A stretch of 64,000 bases of DNA from assembly GCF_014117325.1 (NCBI RefSeq), contig NZ_CP059732.1, positions 3,423,001 to 3,487,000 of the forward strand, written 5' to 3'. Source of the stretch: Spirosoma foliorum (lineage in GTDB: Bacteria; Bacteroidota; Bacteroidia; Cytophagales; Spirosomataceae). The number at the start of each line of letters is the position of its first letter. The stretch's first letter is position 1. The notes beneath the pieces are model-generated. The model was not told the DNA's origin. It ran no database searches and saw only the letters and a program-made list of their open reading frames with translations. Positions 45,743 through 55,332 of this stretch are shown here, one piece after another. The position numbers and the translations under genes were made by a program.

Positions 45743-47632
45743 ATGCGATTAACTTTCTGTACTCTTCTCTCGCTTGTAACAACCACAACATGGGCCCAAT
45801 TCTGTTTTTCGCCAGAAAAGCCGCAGTTGGGGCAGATGGTGTCGTTTACCTATAGCCCACAAACTACACCTTTAGCCAAAGACAGCACACTTGAGGGTCG
45901 TTTTGTGCGCTACAGCACCCCGAACATGATGCAGATCAGCCGTCCGACGACTGTTACGTTAGTACGACAGGGCGCAGATTACGTTGGCGAGATTTATATA
46001 CCGACCAAAGACGTAACTGGAACGATGCTCTTTTTTCGTAACAGCAAGCAACCTCAGCGGACAGATCTGAACAATGGCCAGTTTTATGTCATTCCAGTTT
46101 GTGATGCATCGGGCCGAATAGTGCCCCATGCTACGGGTGGTCAGGCATCGGTGTTTACGCGTAGTCATTTTTTGAATGAAACAAACACGCGGTTCGATCC
46201 TAACTGGGTTGTCACGCTCTATAATCACGAGCTGGCGCAAAACCCTGATTTGCAGTCGCTGTACTGGTCCGATCGGTTAGCTGCGCTTATTAAACAGAAA
46301 AAACCGGGCTATGGCCCGAAGGTCAAAGCCGAGATAGAGAGTTATTTAGCCTCCCGCCCAAATCCAACCCTTACTGAATTGACCGATGCCATACGATTGT
46401 ACGATAGCATGGGGGATTATCAGAAAGTGAATGCCCTCCGCGAACGGCAAAAAGTGGCAGAACCTGCGGGTTCGTTAGTGCAGAAAGACCGCGCTATCGC
46501 CATTCGGGCACAAACGGACTGGACTCGCCAAAAAGCAGCTTACGAAGCCTTTGTTCATGAGTTTCCGACCTCATCGCATTTGTCCGATCTGGCGGTGATT
46601 ATGACAAATGGGTACTTCAAAAACAACGATATCCCGGGTCTGGTTACGTTTGTCGAGCAGCAGCCAACCACCCAAACCGATGTACTAGTCCTGAATACCA
46701 TTGCCTTTCAACTAGCCGACGAACGTCGCTCTTTACCCGAAGCGGAACAGCTGATCAAGCACGCGATCACCGTATTAAAAGTGCATCCTAAACCCAGAAA
46801 CGCGTCGGCTAACTGGGAAGCTGAAAAGCAAAACCGGCAACGGCAGTTAATGAATACGTATGCTCGGGTATTGGAACAGCAAGGCAAATACACCGAAGCC
46901 TATACTGCCTACCAGGAGGTTATTAATCCAGATGATGCCGAAGCCAGTGATCCACGCACGAACGAACGCTATTTCCTATGCGCTCTACGGGCGAACCATG
47001 CCGCCGATGCGCTTCCGATGACCGAGGCTGCCATTCAGGTAGGCAAGGCAACACCGGGCCTGAAAACCGCGTTACATGACTGGTATGCCAAACAACCCGG
47101 CAACACGCCCGCCAAAGCCGATACGTATCTGGCCAATCTCGAAGCCGATATAAAGGCCGACCAACGCGACGAGATTCAGGAAAAGCTGATCAACGAGCCA
47201 GCTCCTGCCTTTACCCTCACCGATTTGCTGGGGCGAACCATTTCGTCCTCGGCCTTCAAGGGTAAAGTGATTGTCCTTGATTTCTGGGCCACCTGGTGCG
47301 GGCCCTGCATTGCATCGTTCCCAGCCATGCAACAGGCTCAGAATCGATTCCAAAGTGATCCAAATGTTCGGTTCCTGTTCGTCAATACGCGCGAAGGTGG
47401 GCCAGTTCAGCGAGTGCATAATTTCATGGAAAAACATCCATATAATTTTGTGGTGCCCCTAGATAGCCAGCAGAAAGTGTCCAATGCCTATAAAGTTCAG
47501 GGCATCCCAACGAAGGTGGTAATTGGCCCTAATGGTCGCGTTCGGTATCGGCAAATTGGTTTTTCGGGCGACCCTGAAGCCACCGTTAATGAGCTGGCCC
47601 TGGTGGTCGAAATGCTGAAAGAAGGAAAGTAA
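45743..47632 (+). CDS. Exported TlpA-like thiol-disulfide protein with helical-repeat body
   Basis: 629 residues. Signal peptide MRLTFCTLLSLVTTTTWAQ. An N-terminal beta domain (about 20-150) resembles those of Bacteroidota DUF4369/redoxin proteins. A TPR-like helical middle follows (about 170-470; LDLxxLA-type helices). The C-terminal thioredoxin domain (about 480-629) has W518-C-G-P-C522 in FWATWCGPCIASFP and the cis-Pro in VQGIPTKVVIG. It probably reduces or oxidises envelope proteins in the periplasm. A cupin gene starts 13 bases after the stop, so the two are likely co-transcribed. Confidence 0.87.
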   Translation: MRLTFCTLLSLVTTTTWAQFCFSPEKPQLGQMVSFTYSPQTTPLAKDSTLEGRFVRYSTPNMMQISRPTTVTLVRQGADYVGEIYIPTKDVTGTMLFFRNSKQPQRTDLNNGQFYVIPVCDASGRIVPHATGGQASVFTRSHFLNETNTRFDPNWVVTLYNHELAQNPDLQSLYWSDRLAALIKQKKPGYGPKVKAEIESYLASRPNPTLTELTDAIRLYDSMGDYQKVNALRERQKVAEPAGSLVQKDRAIAIRAQTDWTRQKAAYEAFVHEFPTSSHLSDLAVIMTNGYFKNNDIPGLVTFVEQQPTTQTDVLVLNTIAFQLADERRSLPEAEQLIKHAITVLKVHPKPRNASANWEAEKQNRQRQLMNTYARVLEQQGKYTEAYTAYQEVINPDDAEASDPRTNERYFLCALRANHAADALPMTEAAIQVGKATPGLKTALHDWYAKQPGNTPAKADTYLANLEADIKADQRDEIQEKLINEPAPAFTLTDLLGRTISSSAFKGKVIVLDFWATWCGPCIASFPAMQQAQNRFQSDPNVRFLFVNTREGGPVQRVHNFMEKHPYNFVVPLDSQQKVSNAYKVQGIPTKVVIGPNGRVRYRQIGFSGDPEATVNELALVVEMLKEGK

Positions 47633-47645
47633 ATGTTCAAACCCA

Positions 47646-48005
47646 ATGCCAGAGGATAATCCTAAAATCATATCTACGCAAAACGCCGAACACTACATCT
47701 GGGGAGCAGAGTGCGATGGCTGGCATTTAGTGAAATCCGATTCGTTGAGCATCATTCAGGAACGTATGCCACCGGGAACGGCTGAAGTGAAGCATTATCA
47801 TCGACAGTCACGGCAATTTTTCTTTGTCTTATCGGGCGAAGCAACCATGCAAATCGGGCAGGAGACAATCCGTCTGAAGGCAAACGAAGGCATCGAAATC
47901 CCGCCCTTAGTTCCACATCAAATGCGGAACGACTCGCTGCATGATGTCGTCTTCATGGTTACCTCAACGCCCAAGAGTCATGGAGACCGGGTTATTGTCG
48001 CTTAG
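47646..48005 (+). CDS. Small cupin-domain protein
   Basis: 119 residues. One conserved cupin barrel: ERMPPGTAEVKHYHRQSRQFFFVL supplies the first metal motif (HxHx...E/Q-type) and PPLVPHQMRND the second His. Single-domain cupins bind a metal and often act on sugars or sense small molecules. The start ATG is 13 bases after the TlpA-like stop, and the stop TAG lies within the left arm of a perfect inverted repeat. Precise function is unknown. Confidence 0.82.
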   Translation: MPEDNPKIISTQNAEHYIWGAECDGWHLVKSDSLSIIQERMPPGTAEVKHYHRQSRQFFFVLSGEATMQIGQETIRLKANEGIEIPPLVPHQMRNDSLHDVVFMVTSTPKSHGDRVIVA

Positions 48006-48060
48006 ATCCGTGCCACGGTTTATTATCGCGCTCAATAGAACCGTGGCACGGATCTAAGCG
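47999..48060. repeat. Perfect 22-bp inverted repeat covering a stop codon
   Basis: 47999-48020 and 48039-48060 pair at all 22 bases (18-base spacer). The cupin stop codon TAG (48003-48005) is inside the left arm. Confidence 0.93.
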
Positions 48061-48120
48061 ATAACAACCCGATCTCATCAGACAGAATTATACAATAACT
48101 TAATTGATTACAAAAAACCT

Positions 48121-48128
48121 TACATTTG
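48121..48128 (+). promoter_or_regulatory. -7 box of the GntR gene
   Basis: TACATTTG fits TAnnTTTG, 34 bases before the ATG. A TTG lies at 48104, 14 bases upstream, closer than the usual 19-21. A start site near 48135 would put the operator at 48148 just downstream of transcription start. Confidence 0.5.
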
Positions 48129-48147
48129 TCACCTTAATAGATCTATT

Positions 48148-48161
48148 TTTTGTTTACAAAA
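48148..48161. promoter_or_regulatory. GntR operator 1 (autoregulatory)
   Basis: TTTTGTTTACAAAA ends one base before the ATG of the regulator gene. The arms are perfect except for the central TT. It has the TnGT-ACnA form of FadR-type GntR sites. Copies are at 49092, 54430 and 54453. Confidence 0.75.
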
Positions 48162-48162
48162 T

Positions 48163-48801
48163 ATGAAAGTCGATTCGCTTGCCAACAAGGCCTATATCGA
48201 AATCAGGCGAAAAATATTATCCAACCAGTTAGTGGCGGGAACGCGCTTAAAAGAAGATCTCTGGGCTAAAAAGCTGGACGTGAATCGGATGGCGGTTCGC
48301 GAAGCGCTTACTCGCCTTCAGGGTGAGCAATTGGTTGTCTTTGGCGAGAAAGGCGGCTATTTCGTGAAATCCATAACAGCCGATGATATCCGTGAAATAC
48401 GCGAAATACGCGAAATATTGGAGTTGAGCGCCTTACGATTAGCTATCCAAAAAATTGATGATCAGCAACTTACAAAACTAGAGGAAATCTGTAATGATTT
48501 CACCTCAATGGTCGCTCGTGGGTATTTGAGCGGTGCTCTGGAGGCTGATGTTAAATTTCATGAAACTCTCATCGACTGTGCTGGTAATTCTAAGCTGATG
48601 GACATTTATCAAATCAGCAACATTCCCTTGTTCCACCAAAAAATTGGGAAAACTCAGATCCATATGAACGATTATGAGCTTACCGATCAGGAACATCGAC
48701 AAATCCTAAAAGGCCTGAAAGACAAAAACTTACCACTTGCTCAAGAGGCCCTCACCAAGCATTTACTCCGGGGAGAAACCGCTTCACTAGAGATTGAATA
48801 A
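48163..48801 (+). CDS. FadR-type GntR transcriptional regulator
   Basis: 212 residues. The N-terminal winged helix has GTRLKEDLWAKKLDVNRMAV and REALTRLQGEQLVV; the C-terminal all-helical FCD domain has DIREIREIREILELSALRLA and the metal-binding D-x-H-x-(3)-E-like residues around VKFHETLIDCAGNSKLM. FCD members bind carboxylic or sugar-acid ligands in their helical domain. The operator TTTTGT-TT-ACAAAA sits on its own start codon and recurs upstream of the SusC gene and of the creatininase gene. It is therefore the predicted repressor of locus B and of itself. Confidence 0.9.
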   Translation: MKVDSLANKAYIEIRRKILSNQLVAGTRLKEDLWAKKLDVNRMAVREALTRLQGEQLVVFGEKGGYFVKSITADDIREIREIREILELSALRLAIQKIDDQQLTKLEEICNDFTSMVARGYLSGALEADVKFHETLIDCAGNSKLMDIYQISNIPLFHQKIGKTQIHMNDYELTDQEHRQILKGLKDKNLPLAQEALTKHLLRGETASLEIE

Positions 48802-49384
48802 ATAGCCCCAGGAGCCCAATCGGGCTATACTGTTCCCCCTTCTCCAATTGCTAATCTTGTAGGTATTTTCAAGCTTACTCTTAAGCAAGCCTATCTGGCT
48901 GTATCCCACAATCGGCTACAATGGCCAAAACCCAACAAGATTAGCTCTATTATTTCCGCTGATTTATTCGCCAGCCACATTCTCCCTTGTTGCCTACCTG
49001 TTCTCACAACGAATACGAAGCTGAAACCAAACTTATTCCCCTATCTGGCTAGCTCATTGGCTCGAAAAATATTTTTTGGTTTCTCTTTTTATTTTGTTTA
49101 CAAAATTTGCTTTTATTTGTAATCAAAAATAAGCCAAAACATATTGCGTAACTGATAGCAGGCCGAATAAAAGACCGTTAGTCGTATTGTTCATAGTAAG
49201 TGCAATCCGGCTCGTTGACGAAAGCCTCCTATGTAGCTACACACCTATAGGCTCCAGGATACACCCCTGGAGTTGGTAAGGAACTTATTGCCCAATGCAT
49301 TCCTGTTACTGCCCGATTCTCAGCGTACACTTAACTCATTACCTATAATCTTTATCATGCGACTTTTTGAAAAAAAACTACCTT
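48802..49384. other. Control region of locus B, 583 bases
   Basis: No credible gene. It has a small GC hairpin after gntR (AGCCC-AATC-GGGCT), operator 2 at 49092-49105, a degenerate second site at about 49112-49132 (TTTATTTGTAATCAAAAATA), and a leader hairpin CTCCAGG-ATACACC-CCTGGAG at 49252-49272. This implies a leader of some 250 bases before SusC. Confidence 0.55.
49092..49105. promoter_or_regulatory. GntR operator 2 (SusC promoter)
   Basis: TTTTGTTTACAAAA, identical to operator 1, extended to ATTTTGTTTACAAAAT (49091-49106). It lies 279 bases before the SusC ATG. Confidence 0.75.
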
Positions 49385-52300
49385 ATGAAAACACAAGCCA
49401 AACCATCCGTCAGTTTTCCTGATCGCAACAGCAGTACAGGCAGGCACATCCGGCGGGTTTTCTATCTGACCCTCTTTTTTCTTGGGATCGAAGGAGCATT
49501 CAGTCTGATGAACCTGTCTACAGCGAACCGTGCCTTCGCCCAGCAGGTCAAACAGATTACAGGGCGCGTGCTGGATAACCAGAAAAGTCCCGTTCCTGGC
49601 GCAACCATCGTTGCTAAAGGCAGTAATACGGGCGTTACAACCGATGCCGATGGAAAATTTACGCTTTCCGTTTCCAGCGCTGTCAATGCGCTCGTCATTT
49701 CCTATATCGGCATGACACCGCAGGAAATTGAAGTGGGCAATCGCTCAGCACTGGGCGATATCGTCCTGTCGGAAAGCAGCATGGTACTGCGCGAAGTAGT
49801 AGTAACGGCACTCGGTATTGAACGGGCGGCCAAAACCATTACCTATGCGATCCAGAAGATTGGTGGTGAGCAAATTAACGAGGTTCGGGATGCTAACTTC
49901 ACGAACACACTTTCGGGGAAAATTGCTGGCTTAACCATTACGCCGTCGGCAAACGGTCCGGGTGGAGCAACCCGAATTGTTCTTCGCGGAAACCGCTCTA
50001 TTCAGGGTTCGAATAACGCCCTGATCGTTGTAGACGGGGTGCCTATCGACAACTCTACACCTGCGGGTCAGGTACGGAGTGATGCCGGTGGACAGAGCGG
50101 AAGTGACGGTGCCGCCAGCATCAACCCCGATGATATCGAGTCACTTAACGTATTGAAAGGAGCCGCTGGGGCTGCTCTCTACGGTAGCCGGGCCGCCAAC
50201 GGGGTAATCATTATCACCACGAAAAAAGGGAAAAGTGGAAAGATTGATGTCAATATCAACTCAGGGGTGACTATTGATCGCGCGTTGACTACGCCTAACC
50301 TCCAGAACACCTATTCGCAGGGGGCAGGCGGAACCTACTCGACACTGGCAAGTGGAAGCTGGGGGGCAGCCATTAGTGGACAAAGCGTAACCAACTGGCA
50401 GGGTCAAACGGTTAATCTTCAGGCTTATCCCGACAATATCAAAGACTTTTTTCAGACTGCTGTATCGACCAACAACTCGGTGGGTGTGAGTGGCGGCTCC
50501 GAAAAAATACAGACTTACCTGTCGTATTCGAACAACTACATCAATGGCATCGTACCCAATAACCGTTTGTCGCGAAACACCTTCAATGGTCGGCTAAGTG
50601 TAGATTTGACGAGCCGACTGTCTGTCGATGCCAAGATCACCTACATGGTTCAGAACATTTACGACAAACCCGGTGTAGGGGGCGACGGGCTGGTTGTGGC
50701 CAACATTTTCCGAATTCCCCGAAGTGTGGACCCTGAAACCTTGAAGTCGTATAAAACGCTGAACGTCAGTGGGGTTGAAACGCCTACCTACTGGACCACC
50801 ACGGATGCCGTGTATATGAATCCCTACTGGACTATCAACAATACGCACCACGATGAGAACCGCAGTCGGGTAACGGGCCTGATGGTTATGCGTTACAAAC
50901 TCACCGACTGGCTCAACATTCAGGGGCGCGTTAGCTCCGATAGTTATAATGATTTCATTACCCAGAAATACGCCAACAACACGGTTAACTACGCCCGTCA
51001 GCCGGGTGGCTATTACTCGGAAGGAAATGATTTCATTGCTGAACGCAACATCGATGTGTTGCTGACCGGAACCAACCGCCTGACGAGTGATCTGAAAGTA
51101 AACTACAACCTGGGTAGTTCGGTATTGACCCGCAGCCTACGCCACCGCGTCAATGCAGCCGACGGTCTGGGTTTCCCCAATAAATATGATCTTAGCTACG
51201 CTACTACATTGAAAGTAGAAGCTACTACCAGCAAACGGGAGCTTCAATCGGTTTACGGAACGGCCCAGTTTGCGTATCGGGATTACCTGTTTCTTGATCT
51301 GACCGCCCGGAACGACTGGTCGAGCACTTTGCCATCGCCCTATTCCTATTTCTATCCGTCGGTAGGCGTATCGGCCATCGTTTCCGAAATGATCAAATTG
51401 CCCAGCTGGATTAGCCTTGGCAAAGTTCGGGCCTCGCTGACCAAAGTGGGGAACGACGCCAATCCTTACCTGTTAGGTCAAACGTATAGCTATATCCGTG
51501 GGGGTTTTGGCGGCTACATTGCCAGCAGTAGTACCAAGGCCATTTCGGATCTCAAACCCGAGTTGACCCAGTCTCTGGAGATCGGCACGGAATGGGGCTT
51601 CTATAACAATCGGCTGAATGTTGATCTCACCTATTATAAAACCAATTCCCAAAACCAGTTGCTTCAGGTAGCCGCGCCAGCCTCTTCCGGCTATTCGACC
51701 TTGAATGTGAATGCGGGGAATATTCAGAACTCAGGTTTTGAGGTTATGCTGACCGGGAAGCCAATCGTGAAAAAGAACTTTTCCTGGAATATCGGCCTGA
51801 ACTATGCCCGAAACACCAATAAAGTACTTGAATTGTATGATGGCGTGAGCCTGTTTTACCTCGGTTCATCGGCCAACGTTCGGATGGCTACACCCGTTAT
51901 CAAAGAGGGCGGTTCGTACGGTGATTTGTATGGTTATAAATGGCAGACGCTCAATGGCCAGCACGTAGTCGACGCCAATGGGGTTCCCGTAAAAACCGAC
52001 GCCATTGAAAAACTGGGCAATTTTAACCCGAAATTCACCGCAGGTTTCAGCAACAGTTTCACCTACAAAAACTGGAATCTGAACCTCCTCATCGACGGTA
52101 AGTTCGGAGGAATCGTTACCTCCGGTACAGCAGCTCAGATGGCCTATGCGGGCACATCGGCTAGTACCGCAATGTTTCGGGATGCCAACTCCTGGCTGAT
52201 TCCGGGCGTAACACCCGAAGGTAAAGCCAATACCGTTTCCGTAAATGCCGAGAAATTCTGGCAAACCGTGGCGCAGGGGGATTATTCCTGGGGCGAATTC

Positions 52301-52582
52301 TTCACCTACGACGCTACCAATGTTCGGGTACGCGAATTAACCTTGGGCTACAATTTCACCACGCTACCGGGCTTTTTCAAACACGCCCGCCTGTCGTTCG
52401 TAGCCCGCAACCTGTTCTTCCTCTACCGGGGCAATGCCATTCTCGACGTTCCGGGTATTGGCAAACGGAAAATGGATTTCGATCCTGAAGTGAGCTTCGG
52501 CAACAGCAACTTCCAGGGCGTAGAATATTACAACCTGCCATCGACCCGCAACATTGGTGTGAACCTCAAACTATCTTTCTAA
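49385..52582 (+). CDS. SusC/RagA-family TonB-dependent transporter (locus B)
   Basis: 1065 residues from the ATG at 49385; a TTG 18 bases upstream is ignored. After a signal region ending ANRAFAQ, the carboxypeptidase-like domain is ITGRVLDNQKSPVPGATIVA. The plug is VVVTALGIERAAKTITYAIQ and NVLKGAAGAALYGSRAANGV. The barrel closes with NIGVNLKLSF. It takes up the nutrient of locus B together with the SusD lipoprotein 11 bases downstream. It is preceded by a 583-base control region with a GntR operator. The substrate is unknown; the downstream GH20-like gene hints at an amino sugar. Confidence 0.93.
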   Translation: MKTQAKPSVSFPDRNSSTGRHIRRVFYLTLFFLGIEGAFSLMNLSTANRAFAQQVKQITGRVLDNQKSPVPGATIVAKGSNTGVTTDADGKFTLSVSSAVNALVISYIGMTPQEIEVGNRSALGDIVLSESSMVLREVVVTALGIERAAKTITYAIQKIGGEQINEVRDANFTNTLSGKIAGLTITPSANGPGGATRIVLRGNRSIQGSNNALIVVDGVPIDNSTPAGQVRSDAGGQSGSDGAASINPDDIESLNVLKGAAGAALYGSRAANGVIIITTKKGKSGKIDVNINSGVTIDRALTTPNLQNTYSQGAGGTYSTLASGSWGAAISGQSVTNWQGQTVNLQAYPDNIKDFFQTAVSTNNSVGVSGGSEKIQTYLSYSNNYINGIVPNNRLSRNTFNGRLSVDLTSRLSVDAKITYMVQNIYDKPGVGGDGLVVANIFRIPRSVDPETLKSYKTLNVSGVETPTYWTTTDAVYMNPYWTINNTHHDENRSRVTGLMVMRYKLTDWLNIQGRVSSDSYNDFITQKYANNTVNYARQPGGYYSEGNDFIAERNIDVLLTGTNRLTSDLKVNYNLGSSVLTRSLRHRVNAADGLGFPNKYDLSYATTLKVEATTSKRELQSVYGTAQFAYRDYLFLDLTARNDWSSTLPSPYSYFYPSVGVSAIVSEMIKLPSWISLGKVRASLTKVGNDANPYLLGQTYSYIRGGFGGYIASSSTKAISDLKPELTQSLEIGTEWGFYNNRLNVDLTYYKTNSQNQLLQVAAPASSGYSTLNVNAGNIQNSGFEVMLTGKPIVKKNFSWNIGLNYARNTNKVLELYDGVSLFYLGSSANVRMATPVIKEGGSYGDLYGYKWQTLNGQHVVDANGVPVKTDAIEKLGNFNPKFTAGFSNSFTYKNWNLNLLIDGKFGGIVTSGTAAQMAYAGTSASTAMFRDANSWLIPGVTPEGKANTVSVNAEKFWQTVAQGDYSWGEFFTYDATNVRVRELTLGYNFTTLPGFFKHARLSFVARNLFFLYRGNAILDVPGIGKRKMDFDPEVSFGNSNFQGVEYYNLPSTRNIGVNLKLSF

Positions 52583-52593
52583 ACGATTTGATC

Positions 52594-54180
52594 ATGTTAA
52601 AACGGCTAAATTCCCTTTATTCGGCAACCACAAAGCTTGTTGTGCTTGCGCTGGTAGGCATTGGCTTAGCCAATTGCACCAGTCAGTTTGAAACGCTAAA
52701 TACGGACCCCACCAAAATCAGTAGCGTGGGTAGTACGGAGTACCCGTTTCTATTTGCCTACGCACTGATGACGCCTACCTTAAGTCCCGACAATTTTGAA
52801 GTGGGCGAAGGCACAATCGCATCGGTATATTCTCAGTTTTTCGCTCAGGCCGCTCAGTCGTTCCCAACCGACCGATATGTGGTTCGGCAGGATTGGATGC
52901 CCGCTTGCTGGAACCCCGCCTATACCTCGGCAGCCCCGCAGCTAAAAACGATCATGGCCGGGACATCTCCGCAATCGGCCGAGAATGCGGTGGCAAATGT
53001 CTGGTGGGTTTGGATGTTCCATCGGGTAACCGATTATTTCGGTCCCATTCCTTATTTCGATGCGGCTTCGGGAAAACGGTATATTGCCTACACGCCACAG
53101 GATTCGATTTACTATGATTTTTTCAAAAAATTAGACGCAGCCTCTACGGTTTTAAAAGCGCACGCAACCGATAAACCATTTGGTTCCTATGACCTCGTGT
53201 ATGGCAAAAACGCCAATCCAGCCACAGCCTGGATGAAACTAGCCAACACCCTACGTCTACGCCTTGCCCTGCGAATCTCGAAAGTGAATCCAACATTGGC
53301 CAAACAGCAGGCCGAGGCTGCCGTAACAGCAGGCGTATTCACGGACATAGCCGACGACGCGTATATGCCCAAATCAACAACGACCTACAATGAATATAAT
53401 GGTTTGGCTGTAACGGCAGGTTGGGACGATATTCGGATGAGCACCACAATGGAATCCATTTTAAAGGGCTATAACGATCCGCGACTGCCTATTTACTTCC
53501 AGCCATCGGTTACCACGGGTACCTACGAAGGGGTACGAAATGGGCTGTTTACCTCCGAAAAAATTATTCCGATCAACTCCAGACCCTACACGTCCAACAT
53601 GGGCACACGCTGGGTTAACTGGGTTAACAATGACTGGAAAACGACCTATAATGTTTCGCAGGATTTGATGCACGCTGCCGAAGCCTACTTCCTGCGGGCC
53701 GAAGGTGCCCTAAACGGATGGTCTATGGGCGGAACGGCCGAAGATTTGTATAAAAAAGGAATTGTAACATCAATGGCTCAATGGGGCGTTACCGATCAGG
53801 CAGCCATTGCGGCTTATGTGATCAATACCTCCGTTCCAATTGCCCCCCAGGATGGAATGAATTCGCCAGCTGTAAACGACTACCCCGTAAAATGGAGCGC
53901 ATCGACCGACATGCAGCGAAAACAAATTGCCCAACAAAAATGGCTGGCTCTGTATCCAGATGGTATGGAAGCCTGGGCCGACGTGCGCCGAAGCGGTCTC
54001 CCCAAGTTATACCCGATCGTTCACTCCGAAAATACAGATTTACCCTCGGGCACATTTATCCGTCGGATGCCCTTCCTGGATTCAGAAAAGCAGACGAACG
54101 CATCAGAAGTTGCCAAAGCAGTCAAATTACTCGGTGGCCCCGACAATGCCGCAACCCCATTGTGGTGGGATAAAAATTAG
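52594..54180 (+). CDS. SusD/RagB-family lipoprotein (locus B)
   Basis: 528 residues from the ATG at 52594. The lipobox is GIGLANC, so it is lipid-anchored at the outer membrane. CTSQFETLNTDPTKI is the SusD-like_2 start, MFHRVTDYFGPIPYFDA is the conserved helical core and EAWADVRRSGLPKLYPI the C-terminal signature. Unlike its locus A counterpart, it is intact. It captures the glycan for its SusC partner. The pair is followed by a 36-bp inverted repeat and then by two GntR operators before the catabolic genes, which suggests a separate promoter there. Confidence 0.92.
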   Translation: MLKRLNSLYSATTKLVVLALVGIGLANCTSQFETLNTDPTKISSVGSTEYPFLFAYALMTPTLSPDNFEVGEGTIASVYSQFFAQAAQSFPTDRYVVRQDWMPACWNPAYTSAAPQLKTIMAGTSPQSAENAVANVWWVWMFHRVTDYFGPIPYFDAASGKRYIAYTPQDSIYYDFFKKLDAASTVLKAHATDKPFGSYDLVYGKNANPATAWMKLANTLRLRLALRISKVNPTLAKQQAEAAVTAGVFTDIADDAYMPKSTTTYNEYNGLAVTAGWDDIRMSTTMESILKGYNDPRLPIYFQPSVTTGTYEGVRNGLFTSEKIIPINSRPYTSNMGTRWVNWVNNDWKTTYNVSQDLMHAAEAYFLRAEGALNGWSMGGTAEDLYKKGIVTSMAQWGVTDQAAIAAYVINTSVPIAPQDGMNSPAVNDYPVKWSASTDMQRKQIAQQKWLALYPDGMEAWADVRRSGLPKLYPIVHSENTDLPSGTFIRRMPFLDSEKQTNASEVAKAVKLLGGPDNAATPLWWDKN

Positions 54181-54189
54181 AGATGTATT

Positions 54190-54279
54190 AGGTGCTTGGA
54201 TTGTACCCACGGGCTTCAGCCCGTGATATGCGTTCAATTAAAACACGGGCTGAAGCCCGTGGGTAGAATCCAAGTACCT
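54190..54279. repeat. 36-bp nested inverted repeat after SusD
   Basis: 54190-54225 and 54244-54279 pair at 34 of 36 bases. Each arm contains CACGGGCT-TC-AGCCCGTG, itself a hairpin. It lies 9 bases after the SusD stop. Confidence 0.92.
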
Positions 54280-54429
54280 ATATACCTATCCATTATGACC
54301 TTCATTTAACACGAGTTAGGGATAAGTGCTAATACACGTACCTGAAAACTCAACTACTTTTCTAAAGACATACAATCCCTGCGAGATCAGTTCACTAATA
54401 GTCTATTTTATTTAATCGATCATAGTATA

Positions 54430-54443
54430 TTTTGTAAACAAAT
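54430..54443. promoter_or_regulatory. GntR operator 3 (catabolic operon)
   Basis: TTTTGTAAACAAAT, one mismatch to the inverse of operator 1 (TTTTGTAAACAAAA). It lies 94 bases before the ATG at 54538. Confidence 0.7.
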
Positions 54444-54452
54444 TTTATCTAT

Positions 54453-54466
54453 TTTCGTAAACAAAA
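54453..54466. promoter_or_regulatory. GntR operator 4 (catabolic operon)
   Basis: TTTCGTAAACAAAA, one mismatch in the left arm. Its centre is 23 bases from operator 3, two helical turns, so two dimers could bind side by side. Confidence 0.65.
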
Positions 54467-54537
54467 AAGCAATCAAATAAGGTAACGATATTCCTTGATA
54501 AAAATAGGGCTACTAATACCCCCTTTCTCCTTCGACC

Positions 54538-55332
54538 ATGAAGTTTTCTGATCTAAGCTACCCACAGATTAACAGCTATACCGACAAGGTGCTTTTGCTA
54601 CCAATTGCCGCCATTGAACAGCACGGCCCTCATCTGGCGGTATCGACCGATACGGATATTGTGACTCAGGTTGCTCAGGAAGCCGAGAAAGCGTTGCCTG
54701 AAACAGTACTGCTTTGCCCAACCCTGCCCTATGGCTCCAGTCACCATCATTTGTCTTTTGGTGGGACACTCAGCATACCTCCAGACTTATACACACAGGT
54801 GATCGTCAGTCTGGTCGAATCGCTGGTACTCAGCGGGCATCAACGTATTGTACTTCTTAACGGTCATGGCGGGAACATTACTCCGGTAAAACAGGCGCTG
54901 GCTATCCTGAGCAAACGCTTCGATGCGAGTCATCAGCCTACTATTGCGCTGGCAACCTATTGGGAATTGGCAGGCAGTGTATTCGCTGGAGAGTTTCCAA
55001 TGGAAAGCCCGGCCTTGAGTCATGCTTGTGAATACGAAACGAGTTTGATGCTCCATCTTTTCCCCGAAAAAGTCAGGATGGAACGGGTGGATCGGGCACA
55101 ACGACCTGAACGGAACGGGTACATCGGCTGGGAAGACGATGAGCCATACCGGGGCGTAACGGTCTTCAAACAAACCGAATTCATTTCCAGCAACGGTAGC
55201 AGCGGAGAACCTCAACTAGGCACGCCCGAAAAAGGAAAACATTTATTCGACCAGGCCGTCAGGTCGCTGATTGAGTTTCTGGACGCCTTCAACAACTGGC
55301 CTTTATCTGAAAACCTGGCAACAAAACCATGA
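54538..55332 (+). CDS. Creatininase-family amidohydrolase
   Basis: 264 residues, typical length. Creatininase-fold metal hydrolases open cyclic amides or cleave formamides. Visible ligands: E27 and H29 in AAIEQHGPHL, D38 in STDTD, GSSHHHLSFGGT and GHGGN (NGHGGNITPVKQAL), and E in SHACEYETSLM. The protein therefore keeps the binuclear metal site. It begins a tight operon: its last 4 bases (ATGA) are the start of the RidA gene. Two GntR operators precede it. The substrate could be a lactam or an N-acyl/cyclic amide of an amino sugar acid. Confidence 0.87.
   Translation: MKFSDLSYPQINSYTDKVLLLPIAAIEQHGPHLAVSTDTDIVTQVAQEAEKALPETVLLCPTLPYGSSHHHLSFGGTLSIPPDLYTQVIVSLVESLVLSGHQRIVLLNGHGGNITPVKQALAILSKRFDASHQPTIALATYWELAGSVFAGEFPMESPALSHACEYETSLMLHLFPEKVRMERVDRAQRPERNGYIGWEDDEPYRGVTVFKQTEFISSNGSSGEPQLGTPEKGKHLFDQAVRSLIEFLDAFNNWPLSENLATKP

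Noticed and set aside
48388..48416. 9-bp tandem repeat (GAAATACGC) in the GntR gene as slippage locus
   Set aside because: In-frame, and DIREIREIREILE aligns with the normal FCD helix pattern, so it needs no special explanation.
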